A stretch of DNA of 43,914 nucleotides from Candidatus Brockarchaeota archaeon (GTDB lineage: Archaea > Thermoproteota > EX4484-205 > JAAOZO01), in assembly GCA_017601145.1 (NCBI GenBank), contig JAFNIV010000014.1, positions 1 to 43,914 of the forward strand, written 5' to 3'. Made by a program: the position numbers and the translations under genes. The notes beneath the pieces were generated by a model that was given only the letters and a program-made list of their open reading frames with translations, made no database searches and had not been told where the DNA came from. Positions 15,489 through 25,054 of this stretch are shown piece by piece (the first letter of the stretch is position 1; every line of letters begins with the position of its first letter).

Positions 15489-16133
15489 TCACTTAACTTT
15501 TGTATTTAGAAAGTTAAGCTCCTTCATGATTCTTTTTAATTGTGTATAGCTCATCTGTCCAGGCGCAGTTGGAGTTTCTACATAACCGTATACTAACTTT
15601 GAACCAAATATTGCAAAAGCTATTCTCTCAACAGGATTAGTATTAATTGGCATCACGACAACTTTACTCGATATTGAAAGAAGAGAGATTAGCAATTGTC
15701 TGTAATTTCCAACTCCATTTACTACAACTTTAAAAGCAAAAGTTCCTCTAGTAAACTTATCTGCTAACTTTTTTACTTCAAAGAAACTTGGAAAGTTACT
15801 AAGGTAATGAACTGACACTATCTTTCCTTTGTAAGGAACCGGATATTTCTTTAGAAATGAAGCTTCCACGTCATAAAGGATTCCATATTTATGTAAGTTT
15901 ACTAAGAAATTTCTTTTTTCTTCCCTATCTATAAGGTTTACTCCCCCTTCATTGACATCACGAACTGTTACTATTATCTTTCTCTTGAACTTTAATAAAG
16001 TTCTAATACTTATTTGTTGCAAACTGTTCAGGTAATCTAATCTAAGTTCAACAAAGTCAGAATCTATATCTTTAACTTTATCTATATCTTTAGGAGATTT
16101 AACTGGCAAAGATGCAACTATAAAAGTTTTCAT
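15489..16133 (-). CDS. aroD: 3-dehydroquinate dehydratase, type I
   Basis: Type I dehydroquinase makes 3-dehydroshikimate from 3-dehydroquinate through a Schiff base. Visible are VELRLDYL (substrate-binding Glu/Arg), VTVRDVNEGG, VSVHYL (catalytic His) and AFKVVVNG, whose Lys forms the imine. The ORF track starts at 16172, but the ATG at 16133 ([11 protein letters not shown]) overlaps the aroA stop as ATGA, fits the family's start, and gives 214 residues; I prefer it. It is the last gene of the operon, translationally coupled to aroA. Confidence 0.92.
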   Translation of the reverse strand: MKTFIVASLPVKSPKDIDKVKDIDSDFVELRLDYLNSLQQISIRTLLKFKRKIIVTVRDVNEGGVNLIDREEKRNFLVNLHKYGILYDVEASFLKKYPVPYKGKIVSVHYLSNFPSFFEVKKLADKFTRGTFAFKVVVNGVGNYRQLLISLLSISSKVVVMPINTNPVERIAFAIFGSKLVYGYVETPTAPGQMSYTQLKRIMKELNFLNTKVK

Positions 16134-17371
16134 AAACTTATTCTTCCTCCTATTTTCATTAGGTCGTTCCAAAAGTTAGGATTACTTTTATTAACACAAT
16201 CAGCATTTTCGATTTCAGCCCCAGCAAAGAAACCTAATGGTGCTACCATCATTGCAATTCTATGATCATTGGGACACAAAAATTTTCCTCTTAAAATATT
16301 GTTGCTTCCAGTTATAACTAAACTTTCTTTCTCAACGTATGAATGAACTCCAAAAAGGCTTAAGACTTCCACTATAGTTTTGAGTCTATTACTTTCTTTT
16401 ATAGATAATCTTTTAACTCCAGTTATTCTAGTTTCTCCGGACGTAAAAGGAGCAAGAGATGCAACCGAAACTGCAAGGTCTGGAACATCCTCAACGTTGA
16501 CGCTTATTGGTTTTAATTTATCCTTAATTTTTTCACCACTTACAAACCAAGAATAGTCCTTTAGCTTACTGTGAGCCCCCATTTGACTGAAAATTTCTAC
16601 AATGTTATGGTCACCAAAGAAGTTTGGCGGTTTGTATAAACCTTCTATTTCTAAGTAACCCTTAGTTGCTATTGATGAAGCAGCATAAAACGATGAGAGA
16701 GAAAAATCTCCAGGAACGTTACCTTCATATGGGGCAATCTCTCCACCTTCTACAGCTAAGATGTTCCCATCAAACTTTAGATTTAGTCCTCTTTCTTTTA
16801 ATATTTGTATAGTTAAGTTTATGTAACCTTTAGAAACTATTGGAGGTCTTACTACAATTTTTCCTCCTCCAAGAATATAAAGAGCGTACACCAACCCAGT
16901 TATATATTGACTACTTTCGTAACCATCTATTTCAACTTCTGTATGTCTTAGCTTACCTTCTATAGTTAGAGGGAGATGACTTGAAGAAACATTAATCTCG
17001 TTATCTCTTAAGAATTTTACTATAGCAGATAAAGGTCGTCTTCTTAAAGTTTCATTACCATCTACTGTAAATTTTCCTCCTATAGCTACTGCAATAGGGA
17101 TAAACATCCTAAGAGTGGTTGCAGAGCCTTCAAAATTAACGAAATTTGTATAAAGTTTAAGAGCTCTTGGCTTAAAGAATCTTTTACCATTAAATTTTAC
17201 ACCTAAAGCATTAACAGCTCTAATAGAAGCTTTAATATCATCAGAGAGAGTTAAATTTCTTAACGTTAGTTCACTAAACAACGATGTGAATATTAACCTT
17301 ATTCCTATACTCTTAGACTGAGGCGCTTTTATTTTGCCCCTAATGGTTGAAGGGAATAGGACTACCTTCAT
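16130..17371 (-). CDS. aroA: EPSP synthase (3-phosphoshikimate 1-carboxyvinyltransferase)
   Basis: The enzyme joins shikimate 3-phosphate and phosphoenolpyruvate. [11 protein letters not shown] near the N-terminus is the substrate-binding K-x-x-x-SKS-x-x-x-R motif. [13 protein letters not shown] supplies the second phosphate-binding site, and [13 protein letters not shown] with NDHRIAMM near the C-terminus are the family's closing signatures. The first ORF codon is GTG at 17380; the ATG three codons later (MKVVLFPST, 17371) fits the family better. It overlaps aroK by 32 bases in another frame. About 413 residues, normal length. Confidence 0.94.
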   Translation of the reverse strand: MKVVLFPSTIRGKIKAPQSKSIGIRLIFTSLFSELTLRNLTLSDDIKASIRAVNALGVKFNGKRFFKPRALKLYTNFVNFEGSATTLRMFIPIAVAIGGKFTVDGNETLRRRPLSAIVKFLRDNEINVSSSHLPLTIEGKLRHTEVEIDGYESSQYITGLVYALYILGGGKIVVRPPIVSKGYINLTIQILKERGLNLKFDGNILAVEGGEIAPYEGNVPGDFSLSSFYAASSIATKGYLEIEGLYKPPNFFGDHNIVEIFSQMGAHSKLKDYSWFVSGEKIKDKLKPISVNVEDVPDLAVSVASLAPFTSGETRITGVKRLSIKESNRLKTIVEVLSLFGVHSYVEKESLVITGSNNILRGKFLCPNDHRIAMMVAPLGFFAGAEIENADCVNKSNPNFWNDLMKIGGRISL

Positions 17372-18143
17372 GTTTAACACACTCTACGAATAGTATGTTA
17401 CCAAACTTACTTAGCTCATCAAGAACAGGCCCTTCTTCGCCAGGCTTACATAATGCAAATACCGAAGGACCATTCCCACTTATTCCAGCAGCTAAAGCAC
17501 CTTTTCTTAAAGCTCTCTTAATTGGTGTTTTATCGTAACCAAGTATTTCAGCTACAGCAATTCCATTTAGCTTCATAGCTGTTATTATATCTCCTGATAA
17601 AGCTAACCTGAAGAATTCCACAAACATTAGTTCATGTTTTCGAAAAGCAGATAAGTTAACAGCCGGTCTATTGCTTTTCGGAAGTATGAGTAAAATTAGA
17701 TCTTCTAAAAGATTAGTAATCTTAAGTAGCTTTCTTTTTCTATTATCAGTAAAAGTTATTCCACCATAGTATGCCGCAGTAGCATCATCAAAGGCTCCAG
17801 TTATAGAGACTCCAGCTTTAATTGAAATATAGGCGGAAAGTTTTGGAACATCAACTTTAATCTTGAATTTCCTTGCAATTGCACTTATTAAAGCAACAGA
17901 AACAGCACTACTACTCTTTAGTCCACTTCTTTGTGGTATTTGGGAGTCTATTGTGACCTTTAGTCTAGGGATATTGTAATTTTTATAAAAGTAGTTTAGA
18001 ATTGTTCTTTCAAGTTTAGAAGAATGTTCTCCAGAACCTTCTTTAACATAAGCAGTAGCTTTTAAGTTAATTGCCATTGTTGAACCATAGAATGAGGGTA
18101 TTGCATTAACTACAGAAACACCACCATATGCTACTGCTTGCAT
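17340..18143 (-). CDS. aroK: Archaeal shikimate kinase (GHMP family)
   Basis: Archaea use a GHMP-superfamily shikimate kinase unrelated to bacterial Aro[17 protein letters not shown] is the GHMP ATP-binding loop, and [16 protein letters not shown] near the C-terminus is the third GHMP motif. The ORF track starts with TTG at 18164; ATG at 18143 ([15 protein letters not shown]) is the usual N-terminus for this family and leaves a 13-base overlap with aroC. The kinase phosphorylates shikimate at O3 for the next enzyme, AroA, encoded directly downstream. Confidence 0.93.
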   Translation of the reverse strand: MQAVAYGGVSVVNAIPSFYGSTMAINLKATAYVKEGSGEHSSKLERTILNYFYKNYNIPRLKVTIDSQIPQRSGLKSSSAVSVALISAIARKFKIKVDVPKLSAYISIKAGVSITGAFDDATAAYYGGITFTDNRKRKLLKITNLLEDLILLILPKSNRPAVNLSAFRKHELMFVEFFRLALSGDIITAMKLNGIAVAEILGYDKTPIKRALRKGALAAGISGNGPSVFALCKPGEEGPVLDELSKFGNILFVECVKHEGSPIPFNH

Positions 18144-19288
18144 AAGTTCATATATCGCCTCCAATTTTTTTCTATTTTTTCCGAGTCATCCTTACTCAGT
18201 TTAACTGATGGTACTACTCCAGCTCTAATAGCATGGTCAATTAACACTAAGCTTACCATCGCTTCAACAACTGAAACCCCCCTTATTGCAACTGCTGGAT
18301 CATGCCTTCCTTTAGTAGATACTAAGTCTTCCTCATTAGTTTTTAAGTTTACTGTTTTAGAAGGTATTCGTATAGAGCTTGTTGGTTTGAATGCACATCT
18401 TACTACAATAGGTTCCCCTGTTGTAATTCCACCTAATATACCACCAGAAGTATTGTACCTAAGTCCTATGCTGTTACCTTTTTTTATGATTTCATCATTT
18501 ACTTCATTGCCTTTCATTTTAACTGCCTTAAATCCAAGCCCATACTCAAATCCAACTACTGCAGGAATTGACATTATAGCTTTAGCTAAGTCTGCCTTTA
18601 TTTTATCAAAAACAGGTTCTCCCAATCCAACTGGAGGATTCATTGCTACAACTTCAACAGTACCACCATAACTATTACCTTCTGCTATCGCATTTTTAAT
18701 TAATTCCTTAAACTTTTTTTCAAAGTCTTTCTTACTACACCTTAAAGGGCTATACTTTGAACAAAGTATTTCCTTAAAACTAACATTACAATTTAATTCC
18801 AATGGACCCAGACTAACAAGATGACCTGCAACTAAAGTATTAGTTAACATGAGCAGCTTTTTTGCTAAAGCTGAAGCTGCAACTCTACTGAGAGTTTCCC
18901 TAGCACTTGACCTTCCTCCGCCTCTATAGTCCCAGTTTTCATAACCATACTTCTTAATATAGGCAAGGTCTGCATGACCAGGTCTTGGTTTATATCTTAT
19001 TTCTTCATAAGACGAAGAAATAACATCAACATTCCTAACAACTATCGTTACAGGAGCTCCAGTTGTTCTACCTTCATAAATACCACTTAAGATTTTAGGT
19101 TCATCAGGTTCTTTTCTTTTAGATACAAAAGATTTTCCTGGTTTTCTAAAAGATAACTCAAACTTTATATCTTCCTCGTTTAATGGAAGCCCAGCTGGAA
19201 CACCATCTACAACGACTCCAACGACTGGACCATGGCTTTCTCCAAATGTTGTTATTCTAAACATCTCACCAAATGAATTTCCTGGCAT
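18131..19288 (-). CDS. aroC: Chorismate synthase
   Basis: The 385-residue protein opens with [17 protein letters not shown], one of the three chorismate synthase signatures. It continues with [14 protein letters not shown], the [17 protein letters not shown] signature and [18 protein letters not shown] near the end. The enzyme uses reduced FMN to make chorismate from EPSP. The ATG at 19288 overlaps the aroE end by 23 bases. Full length, with no changes in the motifs I can see. Confidence 0.96.
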   Translation of the reverse strand: MPGNSFGEMFRITTFGESHGPVVGVVVDGVPAGLPLNEEDIKFELSFRKPGKSFVSKRKEPDEPKILSGIYEGRTTGAPVTIVVRNVDVISSSYEEIRYKPRPGHADLAYIKKYGYENWDYRGGGRSSARETLSRVAASALAKKLLMLTNTLVAGHLVSLGPLELNCNVSFKEILCSKYSPLRCSKKDFEKKFKELIKNAIAEGNSYGGTVEVVAMNPPVGLGEPVFDKIKADLAKAIMSIPAVVGFEYGLGFKAVKMKGNEVNDEIIKKGNSIGLRYNTSGGILGGITTGEPIVVRCAFKPTSSIRIPSKTVNLKTNEEDLVSTKGRHDPAVAIRGVSVVEAMVSLVLIDHAIRAGVVPSVKLSKDDSEKIEKNWRRYMNLCKQ

Positions 19289-20060
19289 CTAAGTAAGCTA
19301 TCACCTCTTCATCACTTAATGACTTACCAAACCATAGTTTTTCAGATTCCAAGGCTTGTCTAACAAGCACCTCAATACCACTTATAGTTTTCATTTCTCT
19401 AAGTTTAGCTAATTTTAAAAACTCAGTATTAACTGGAGAATATAACAAGTCTATAGCTAAAATTCCACTTACATACTTTGGGTTAATGAAGTCTTGAACT
19501 GGTACAGCATTCACTACAATGTCTGCGCTTTTATACTCTTTTGCTAGCTCTGCATTTATACCATTTCGATTTAGCATATCTACAAGAAGTTTCCCTCTTT
19601 CTGGAGTTCTATTGTAAACGAAGATTGAACAACCTAAGTCGCCTAAAGCGAATGCAACTGCTTTGGCAGCTCCTCCTGCACCAAAGACAATACATTTGAA
19701 ACCATTAATACTCTTAAGTTTTTCTAACACTAAACTTTGTATTGCAATATAATCTGTATTATATCCTTTCTTATTGCTAATTGTATTTATTGCGCCTATT
19801 GTTCTTGCCTTTTCATTTACATCATCTAAGAAGCCCATTATTTTTTCTTTGTAAGGTATAGTAACATTGAGACCAGCACAGAGATCGATAAGTGTTTGCG
19901 CAACTTTGCTAAACTTTTCTTTGGATATATCAAAAGCTAAATATACTGCATTAGCACCAACCTTACTAAAAGAGTAGTTATGGATTATTGGCGAAAGAGT
20001 ATACTGTATGTTGTTTCCTAAAACACCAAAAAGCTTAGTAGAGTAGTTTATTTCAAACAT
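19266..20060 (-). CDS. aroE: Shikimate dehydrogenase
   Basis: The enzyme reduces 3-dehydroshikimate with [15 protein letters not shown] carries the substrate-binding Ser-x-Ser/Thr-region signature, [12 protein letters not shown] carries the catalytic Lys, and [15 protein letters not shown] is the Rossmann nucleotide loop. NRTPERGK after the second strand is the NADP-type specificity loop. The ORF track starts at a GTG (20072); the in-frame ATG at 20060 ([15 protein letters not shown]) is closer to family N-termini and overlaps aroB by 13 bases. Confidence 0.94.
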   Translation of the reverse strand: MFEINYSTKLFGVLGNNIQYTLSPIIHNYSFSKVGANAVYLAFDISKEKFSKVAQTLIDLCAGLNVTIPYKEKIMGFLDDVNEKARTIGAINTISNKKGYNTDYIAIQSLVLEKLKSINGFKCIVFGAGGAAKAVAFALGDLGCSIFVYNRTPERGKLLVDMLNRNGINAELAKEYKSADIVVNAVPVQDFINPKYVSGILAIDLLYSPVNTEFLKLAKLREMKTISGIEVLVRQALESEKLWFGKSLSDEEVIAYLDARKFIW

Positions 20061-21109
20061 TTTAACATACACTTCTGTATGACTTCAACAGAAGTTTCAA
20101 TTTTCTTCCAACTACCTATGTTTTCAGGAGTAGGTAAAAATATCGTATTTTTCTTGGCCTTCTTATCTTTTGTTATTGCAAGTAGCAAGACGTCCAAAGA
20201 AACATTAACTTTAAGTTCTTCAAGTGCTACTGGTAAACCATAACTTTTTAAAACAAACTTTAACGCTTCAACCACATCTTCTTTTGCATAACCAAGTTCT
20301 TTGGCTATTTCTGCTTCATAAATCATACCAACTGAAACTGCTTCTCCATGATGAACCTTAAAGTTGGATGCTGCTTCTATCGCATGGCCTATCGTATGAC
20401 CAAAGTTTAATACAATTCTTACTCCCTTTGTTTCTTTTTCATCTTTCTTAACAATTGACAATTTGTTTAATGATGACTTATACACTATCTCTTCTAGTTT
20501 AGAGCTATCTCCTGAAAGAATTTTGTCTCTATGCCTTTCTAAGTAATTGAAAAGACCTCTATCTAAAGTAATTCCATACTTTATAACTTCAGCAAGTCCT
20601 CTGCATAACTCTTCTCTTGGGAGAGTTTCTAAAAATGAGACATCAGAAACAACCAACAGTGGTTGGTAGAAAGTCCCGATGATATTCTTTATTCCTCCAA
20701 AGTTAACACCATTCTTCCCTCCTAGTGCAGCGTCTACCATTCCAAGTAACGTAGTTGGTACATTAACTAAGTTTACCCCTCGCATATAGATTGAGGCTAT
20801 AAAACCTGAAAGGTCAATAATAGTTCCACCTCCAATTGCAACTACAAAGTCAGTTCTAGTGAAGTCATTATGAAACATCGCATCTAGAATTTGAACAGCA
20901 AGGCCCAGATCTTTTGCCCTTTCTCCATCTTTTATTTGAAAGTCAACAAAGTTAACTAGACTATGTTTTACTTTTTCTACTATAAAAGAAAGAGAGTTTG
21001 GATATACTAATATCTTTTTTTCTTTTATTTCTGAAATTGAAGAAACTATGTTTCTTCCTATTCTTACTTCAACTGAAGAATTACAAAAGTTTTCTTTTAA
21101 AGTTTTCAT
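20048..21109 (-). CDS. aroB: 3-dehydroquinate synthase
   Basis: The enzyme turns DAHP into 3-dehydroquinate with NAD and a divalent metal. GGGTIIDLSGFIASIYMRG is the NAD-binding glycine motif, PTTLLGMVDAALGGKNGVNF the substrate-binding loop, and FGHTIGHAIEAA plus HHGEAVSVGM carry the metal-binding His residues. The ORF begins at an ATG (21121) that overlaps the DAHP synthase stop as TAATG, but GGTGGT lies right behind it and is well placed as ribosome site for the second ATG at 21109 (MKTLKENF), which I take as the start. Confidence 0.94.
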   Translation of the reverse strand: MKTLKENFCNSSVEVRIGRNIVSSISEIKEKKILVYPNSLSFIVEKVKHSLVNFVDFQIKDGERAKDLGLAVQILDAMFHNDFTRTDFVVAIGGGTIIDLSGFIASIYMRGVNLVNVPTTLLGMVDAALGGKNGVNFGGIKNIIGTFYQPLLVVSDVSFLETLPREELCRGLAEVIKYGITLDRGLFNYLERHRDKILSGDSSKLEEIVYKSSLNKLSIVKKDEKETKGVRIVLNFGHTIGHAIEAASNFKVHHGEAVSVGMIYEAEIAKELGYAKEDVVEALKFVLKSYGLPVALEELKVNVSLDVLLLAITKDKKAKKNTIFLPTPENIGSWKKIETSVEVIQKCMLKCLK

Positions 21110-21110
21110 A

Positions 21111-21118
21111 GGAACCAC
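21111..21118 (-). promoter_or_regulatory. Ribosome binding site deciding the aroB start
   Basis: On the minus strand GGTGGTTCC precedes ATG 21109 with ordinary Shine-Dalgarno spacing. It lies inside the codons that would be translated from the upstream ATG at 21121. Confidence 0.5.
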
Positions 21119-21120
21119 CA

Positions 21121-22113
21121 TTAAACTTTTCTACCAAGTACACTAGCAAGAGCCTTAATTCTTTCCATAAGTAATGCAAATGAGCTAAGGGTAAGTTGCT
21201 GTTCTGAGTCGCTAAGGGCTTTTTCTGGATTGGGGTGAACTTCTACCAAAAGCATATCTGCACCTGCTGCTATAGCAGCTAATGCATGCGACTGAACTAG
21301 TTCTCTTTTACCAGCCGAATGACTTGGATCAGCACAAACTGGAAGATGGCTTAGCAGCTTTACTGCAGCTATTCCACCTATATCGAGTGTAAATCTAGTT
21401 ACTTTTTCAAACGTTCTAACTCCTCGTTCACACAATACTACATTTCCATTACCTTCATAAAGAACATAATCAGCTGAAGCCAACCATTCTTCTACCGTAA
21501 TGCTCATTCCTCGTTTCAACAGAACTGGTTTCCCAAACTTACCCAATTCCCTTAGCAATGGAAAATTTTGTGAATTTCTTGTACCAACTTGAATCATGTC
21601 AATGTCTTTGTATAGGTCCAAACTTCGAACATCTAGAATTTCAGATACAATAGGAAGACTTAGTGAATCTCCAACTTTCTTAAGAATTTTTATTCCTTCT
21701 AATCCTAAGCCTTGAAAAGAGTAAGGACTAGTTCTTGGCTTAAAGGTACCACCTCGAAGAAGCTTTGCTCCTGCAGATTTTATAACCTTTGCAACAGACT
21801 CAACTTGCTCTTCACTTTCTACAGAACATGGACCTGCAGCTACTACTATCTTTTCTCCCCCTATTTCTACACCACTTACGTTTACAACAGTAGGTTCTTG
21901 TTTCCAGTTATTTCCAGACAAGACATATGGAGATTTTAAATTAACAATTGATTCTATTGATTGATCCTGTAAGTTAAGTAAGCATGAATCTGGCCATCCT
22001 AGAACTAATTTCTTACCATATAGATCTATGAATTTATAAGATGCTGAGCTTGCTTCAAGTTTTTCTTTTAATGTAGAGTAGTCTGTGTTTTCTTTTAGTA
22101 AGTAAAGAATCAT
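21121..22113 (-). CDS. aroF: DAHP synthase, type I-beta with regulatory-type N-domain
   Basis: The 330-residue enzyme condenses phosphoenolpyruvate and erythrose 4-phosphate. The (beta/alpha)8 core starts near residue 80 with VVAAGPCSVESEEQ and LRGGTFKPRTSPYSFQG, followed by QVGTRNSQNFPLL, VLLKRGMSITVEEW, CERGVRTFE and CADPSHSAGKRE. These are the type I-beta (KDO8PS-like) hallmarks, with the metal-binding Cys. The first 75 or so residues form a small ferredoxin-like domain as in the Thermotoga enzyme, where it mediates feedback by aromatic amino acids; such control is inferred here. ATGA overlap with the gene before it. Confidence 0.94.
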   Translation of the reverse strand: MILYLLKENTDYSTLKEKLEASSASYKFIDLYGKKLVLGWPDSCLLNLQDQSIESIVNLKSPYVLSGNNWKQEPTVVNVSGVEIGGEKIVVAAGPCSVESEEQVESVAKVIKSAGAKLLRGGTFKPRTSPYSFQGLGLEGIKILKKVGDSLSLPIVSEILDVRSLDLYKDIDMIQVGTRNSQNFPLLRELGKFGKPVLLKRGMSITVEEWLASADYVLYEGNGNVVLCERGVRTFEKVTRFTLDIGGIAAVKLLSHLPVCADPSHSAGKRELVQSHALAAIAAGADMLLVEVHPNPEKALSDSEQQLTLSSFALLMERIKALASVLGRKV

Positions 22114-23141
22114 TGTTTATCCAACTCTTTCTTTAACTTTAAAAGTTCGTTTAAGCCTAAGGCTCTTTCACTTTTACTATACTTATTGTACTTTTGGATC
22201 TCAAAAATAACTTTTATGTTACTTCTTGTTCTTTCTAAAATTTTTGAAACTTCAACGAAATTGTAAGTAGCAAACTTGCAAGTGTTTATGTTGAGTTTCT
22301 TCTTACTAACATTTATTGATCTCAATAAACCAACTAGGTAAAAGTGAACAAGTACTTGGACAATAGCCATTGCTTTTTCATGATCTTCTAGAGAAGAAAC
22401 TATTGGAATTAGTCCACTTTCTAACCAAAATTTTTTTACTTCGTTTACTACTTTTACCCCTGTAGAAGAGGGTATTATAACGATCCTCTCTCCGATAGGA
22501 AGATAGATAGGACCAAAAAGGGGATGTGTACTTACATAGGTAAAGCCATACTTTATAGAAAGTTTTTCCATTGTTAAAAAAGCTTTTTCTTTCGAAGAAA
22601 ATATATCCATCACTAGCTTTCTAGAACTAGACTTTAGAACTTGAAGCACAGTTTTACTATTAACTGCAGTAGGCGGTATAGCTAAAATTAAGTATTCAGA
22701 TAAGTCTAATGCATCTTTAATATATAATGCACGAACGTTAATTTCTGATGCAACTTTCATTGCCTCTTTTAGATTTATTCCAGTTAGTACAACATTATGT
22801 CCTGCAAAAGAAAGAAGAGAAGCAATAGATTTACTCATACTACCATATCCAAATATTGTAACATTTCTATGCTTTGATGCTTGCACTTGTGAAATTCTTG
22901 AAAAGGTTAGAAGTTGTGTTAAAATTTGTTCAGTAAGTCTTACTGGTAAGTTGTACTTTTGAGAAGATGAGATCCAGTGTACTTTAACTTCTTTCTCCCT
23001 TCTGTTATCCTTTATACCTTGAGCATACTTCCTCTTAAACTTGCCTATTTCTTTTGAGATTCTTAATCTTCGCGAAACTAACTTTAAGAGTTCTTCATCA
23101 ATAGTATCTATTTCTTTTCTTAATTCCTTAAGTTTAATCAT
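22110..23141 (-). CDS. tyrA: Chorismate mutase - prephenate dehydrogenase fusion
   Basis: Residues 1 to about 88 form an AroQ chorismate mutase, with LRKEIDTIDEELLKLVSRRL and IGKFK as helix 1 and its active-site Arg/Lys residues. From about residue 92 a Rossmann fold, VTIFGYGSMSKSIASLL, begins a TyrA-type dehydrogenase, with STHPLFGP as the prephenate-binding motif. The pair takes chorismate to prephenate and on to 4-hydroxyphenylpyruvate for tyrosine. A GAGGT ribosome site precedes ATG 23141. The dehydrogenase half is divergent in the C-terminal helices. ATGA overlap with DAHP synthase. Confidence 0.88.
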   Translation of the reverse strand: MIKLKELRKEIDTIDEELLKLVSRRLRISKEIGKFKRKYAQGIKDNRREKEVKVHWISSSQKYNLPVRLTEQILTQLLTFSRISQVQASKHRNVTIFGYGSMSKSIASLLSFAGHNVVLTGINLKEAMKVASEINVRALYIKDALDLSEYLILAIPPTAVNSKTVLQVLKSSSRKLVMDIFSSKEKAFLTMEKLSIKYGFTYVSTHPLFGPIYLPIGERIVIIPSSTGVKVVNEVKKFWLESGLIPIVSSLEDHEKAMAIVQVLVHFYLVGLLRSINVSKKKLNINTCKFATYNFVEVSKILERTRSNIKVIFEIQKYNKYSKSERALGLNELLKLKKELDKQ

Positions 23142-23145
23142 CTTT

Positions 23146-24096
23146 CTAATACCTCAGCCTTAAAAGTTCCAAAGAAGCATTGATTATTGATTTATCGTTA
23201 ATTTTATAATAGTCTAACAATTCTCTTTGACTCCTAGCAGACCTTCCAAAGTCGTTAGCTCCAATCATTTTCATTGGGACAGGATATTTTTTAACAATAA
23301 CTTCTGATACCGCAGAACCCAATCCACCAAGTACATTGTGTTCTTCTACAGTTATTACTCTGCCAGTTTTTCTTGCGTATGATTCTATGGCTTTTTCATC
23401 AATTGGTTTTATAGTTGACATGTTTATTACAGCCGCACTTATGTTCATTTGTTCTAATCTTTTAGCGGACTTAATAGCATCCCATAGAACGATACCTGCT
23501 CCAATTATTGTAATGTCAGAACCATCCTTTAGAATCGTAGCTTCTCCTACCTTAAAATGATTCAAAATACCTTGTGTTATAGGTGGGGAATAGTCTCGTC
23601 CTATTCTGTAGTATATTGGTCCAGGCTCATTAAGAATCACTGGAAGACTTCTCTTTACTTCTAAAGAATCTGCGGGCACTATAATCTTCATTCTTGGAAG
23701 GACTCTCATCAAGGCTATATCTTCTAAGGATTGATGACTTGAACCATCATTGTTATCACTATATCCGGAATGTGTCGCAACTATTTTTACATTTAAGTTC
23801 ATTCGACATATTGTATTCCTTATTTGTTCCCATGCTCTCATCAAAAACATAGCAAAACCAGTTACAACTGGGAGCTTTCCAGTAGTAGCTAATCCCGCAG
23901 CGAAGTCAATAAGATGTTGTTCAGAAATACCAACGTTGAAATATCTATTAGGAAACTTTTCCTTAAAGTATATTGCTTTGGTTGATTCTCCTACGTCAGC
24001 TGTAACAACCAATAGGTTCTTATACTCATCTCCGAGCTCACTGATCTTTCTTCCAAAAGTTTCTCGCATTGAAGAAAAGGCTTTACTCTTCTGCAT
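23146..24096 (-). CDS. Transketolase, C-terminal subunit
   Basis: The 316-residue subunit supplies the pyrimidine-binding and C-terminal domains of a split transketolase. [17 protein letters not shown] carries the Glu that activates thiamine diphosphate, and [23 protein letters not shown] is the typical conserved loop. [16 protein letters not shown] near residue 255 starts the closing domain. Its position at the head of a shikimate operon suggests that it provides erythrose 4-phosphate for DAHP synthase. It overlaps the N-subunit gene by 14 bases; a second ATG (MRETFGRK) nine codons in would avoid the overlap. Confidence 0.93.
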   Translation of the reverse strand: MQKSKAFSSMRETFGRKISELGDEYKNLLVVTADVGESTKAIYFKEKFPNRYFNVGISEQHLIDFAAGLATTGKLPVVTGFAMFLMRAWEQIRNTICRMNLNVKIVATHSGYSDNNDGSSHQSLEDIALMRVLPRMKIIVPADSLEVKRSLPVILNEPGPIYYRIGRDYSPPITQGILNHFKVGEATILKDGSDITIIGAGIVLWDAIKSAKRLEQMNISAAVINMSTIKPIDEKAIESYARKTGRVITVEEHNVLGGLGSAVSEVIVKKYPVPMKMIGANDFGRSARSQRELLDYYKINDKSIINASLELLRLRY

Positions 24097-24793
24097 CGTT
24101 ACTGATCACCCTTTGTTTCTTTGTATTTTCTATGGAGGGCAACCCTTTTCCTCTAACTGTTTTTGCAAATATTATTGTTGGCTTTCTTGAATTTATACTA
24201 CTACTTATTGCATAAGATATGCTCGATATGTCATGACCATCACAATATAAAACGTTCCAACCAATATCTTCCCAAACTTTAGGTAAGTAATGCTTTGGTT
24301 TTATTTCTTCTGTCGTACCATCAAGTTGATACCCATTAACATCTATTATACTAATTAAGTTGTTAAGTTCCATGGAAACTGCATGAGTTGCAGCTTCCCA
24401 GACTTGCCCTTCATCTTGTTCGCCATCACCCATTATTACGTAAACTCTTCCATCACCTTGAGACATCTTTATCCCCTTAGCAATGCCAACACCAAAGCTT
24501 AATCCTTGACCTAAGCTACCAGTAGACATGTCCACTCCAGGTATGAACACTTCTGGATGACCTTGAAGTATACTACTGATATCTTGAATTTTCCAAAGTT
24601 CATCTATAGATATTACACCCTTTTCTGCTAGTATAGCATACAAGGCAGGAGCAGCATGTCCTTTGCTAAGAATTAACCAATCCTTATCTTCATAGGGTTC
24701 GTCACGCTTAAACTTAAGGATAACTACAGCCAGAATTTCTATTACACTTAATGAAGAACCTAAGTGTATGTCACTATTGTACAATAATGACAT
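24083..24793 (-). CDS. Transketolase, N-terminal subunit (probably longer, see frameshift)
   Basis: The subunit binds the diphosphate of thiamine diphosphate: [17 protein letters not shown] ... IIDVNGYQ is the TPP motif, and [30 protein letters not shown] are family hallmarks. As an ATG frame it has 236 residues, but the start ([16 protein letters not shown]) lacks the first helix found in transketolases. That helix is encoded just upstream in the same frame ([14 protein letters not shown]) without any ATG, GTG or TTG before a stop. The expected start lies in another frame. The gene is therefore either frameshifted, sequenced with an error, or started unusually. Confidence 0.9.
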   Translation of the reverse strand: MSLLYNSDIHLGSSLSVIEILAVVILKFKRDEPYEDKDWLILSKGHAAPALYAILAEKGVISIDELWKIQDISSILQGHPEVFIPGVDMSTGSLGQGLSFGVGIAKGIKMSQGDGRVYVIMGDGEQDEGQVWEAATHAVSMELNNLISIIDVNGYQLDGTTEEIKPKHYLPKVWEDIGWNVLYCDGHDISSISYAISSSINSRKPTIIFAKTVRGKGLPSIENTKKQRVISNDAEE

Positions 24794-24882
24794 AGCTATT
24801 ACGTTTTTTCTTGCTTGTTCAGCTGCAATTTTAAGCCGATTTAAATCGGCTATCGATATTGGAGTTTAGTTTTCATCTCCAT
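24794..24882 (-). other. Frameshifted 5' end of the transketolase N-subunit gene
   Basis: Upstream of the annotated ATG the frame continues open with [20 protein letters not shown], which looks like the missing N-terminal helix of transketolase. A leaderless-type ATG at 24882, about 32 bases after a TATA-like box, starts [10 protein letters not shown] and stops at TAG 24850-24852 in the other frame. A one-base shift between about 24853 and 24865 would join the two into a normal-length N-terminus. Confidence 0.6.
24834..24851. repeat. Perfect 18-bp palindrome at the head of the shikimate operon
   Basis: AGCCGATTTAAATCGGCT is identical to its reverse complement. As RNA it would form a 7-bp stem with a UUAA loop, directly behind the TAG that ends the short upstream frame. 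As DNA it is a symmetric site of the kind bound by dimeric regulators, about 70 bases downstream of the operon's likely TATA box. Confidence 0.7.
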
Positions 24883-24907
24883 TCCTTACCGTTAAGGCAT
24901 AGAATTG

Positions 24908-24921
24908 TATATTTAAATATT
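24908..24921 (-). promoter_or_regulatory. Likely promoter of the transketolase-shikimate operon
   Basis: TATATTTAAATATT is a strong TATA-like box centred 32 bases before the ATG at 24882. It is the best promoter candidate upstream of the ten-gene operon. The gap to the GH3 gene end contains no other clear feature. Confidence 0.55.
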
Positions 24922-25054
24922 TCGTTACAGTTTTATAATACTTTATAAGCAAACTATTTAAATCTAACCAAAAGGACTTATAGAAACTTTCAGCTTATTT
25001 TGTTGATTTATTCTAAAAACAAAGTTTGACGAACTTGCCAAGTTATGTAGCTTT

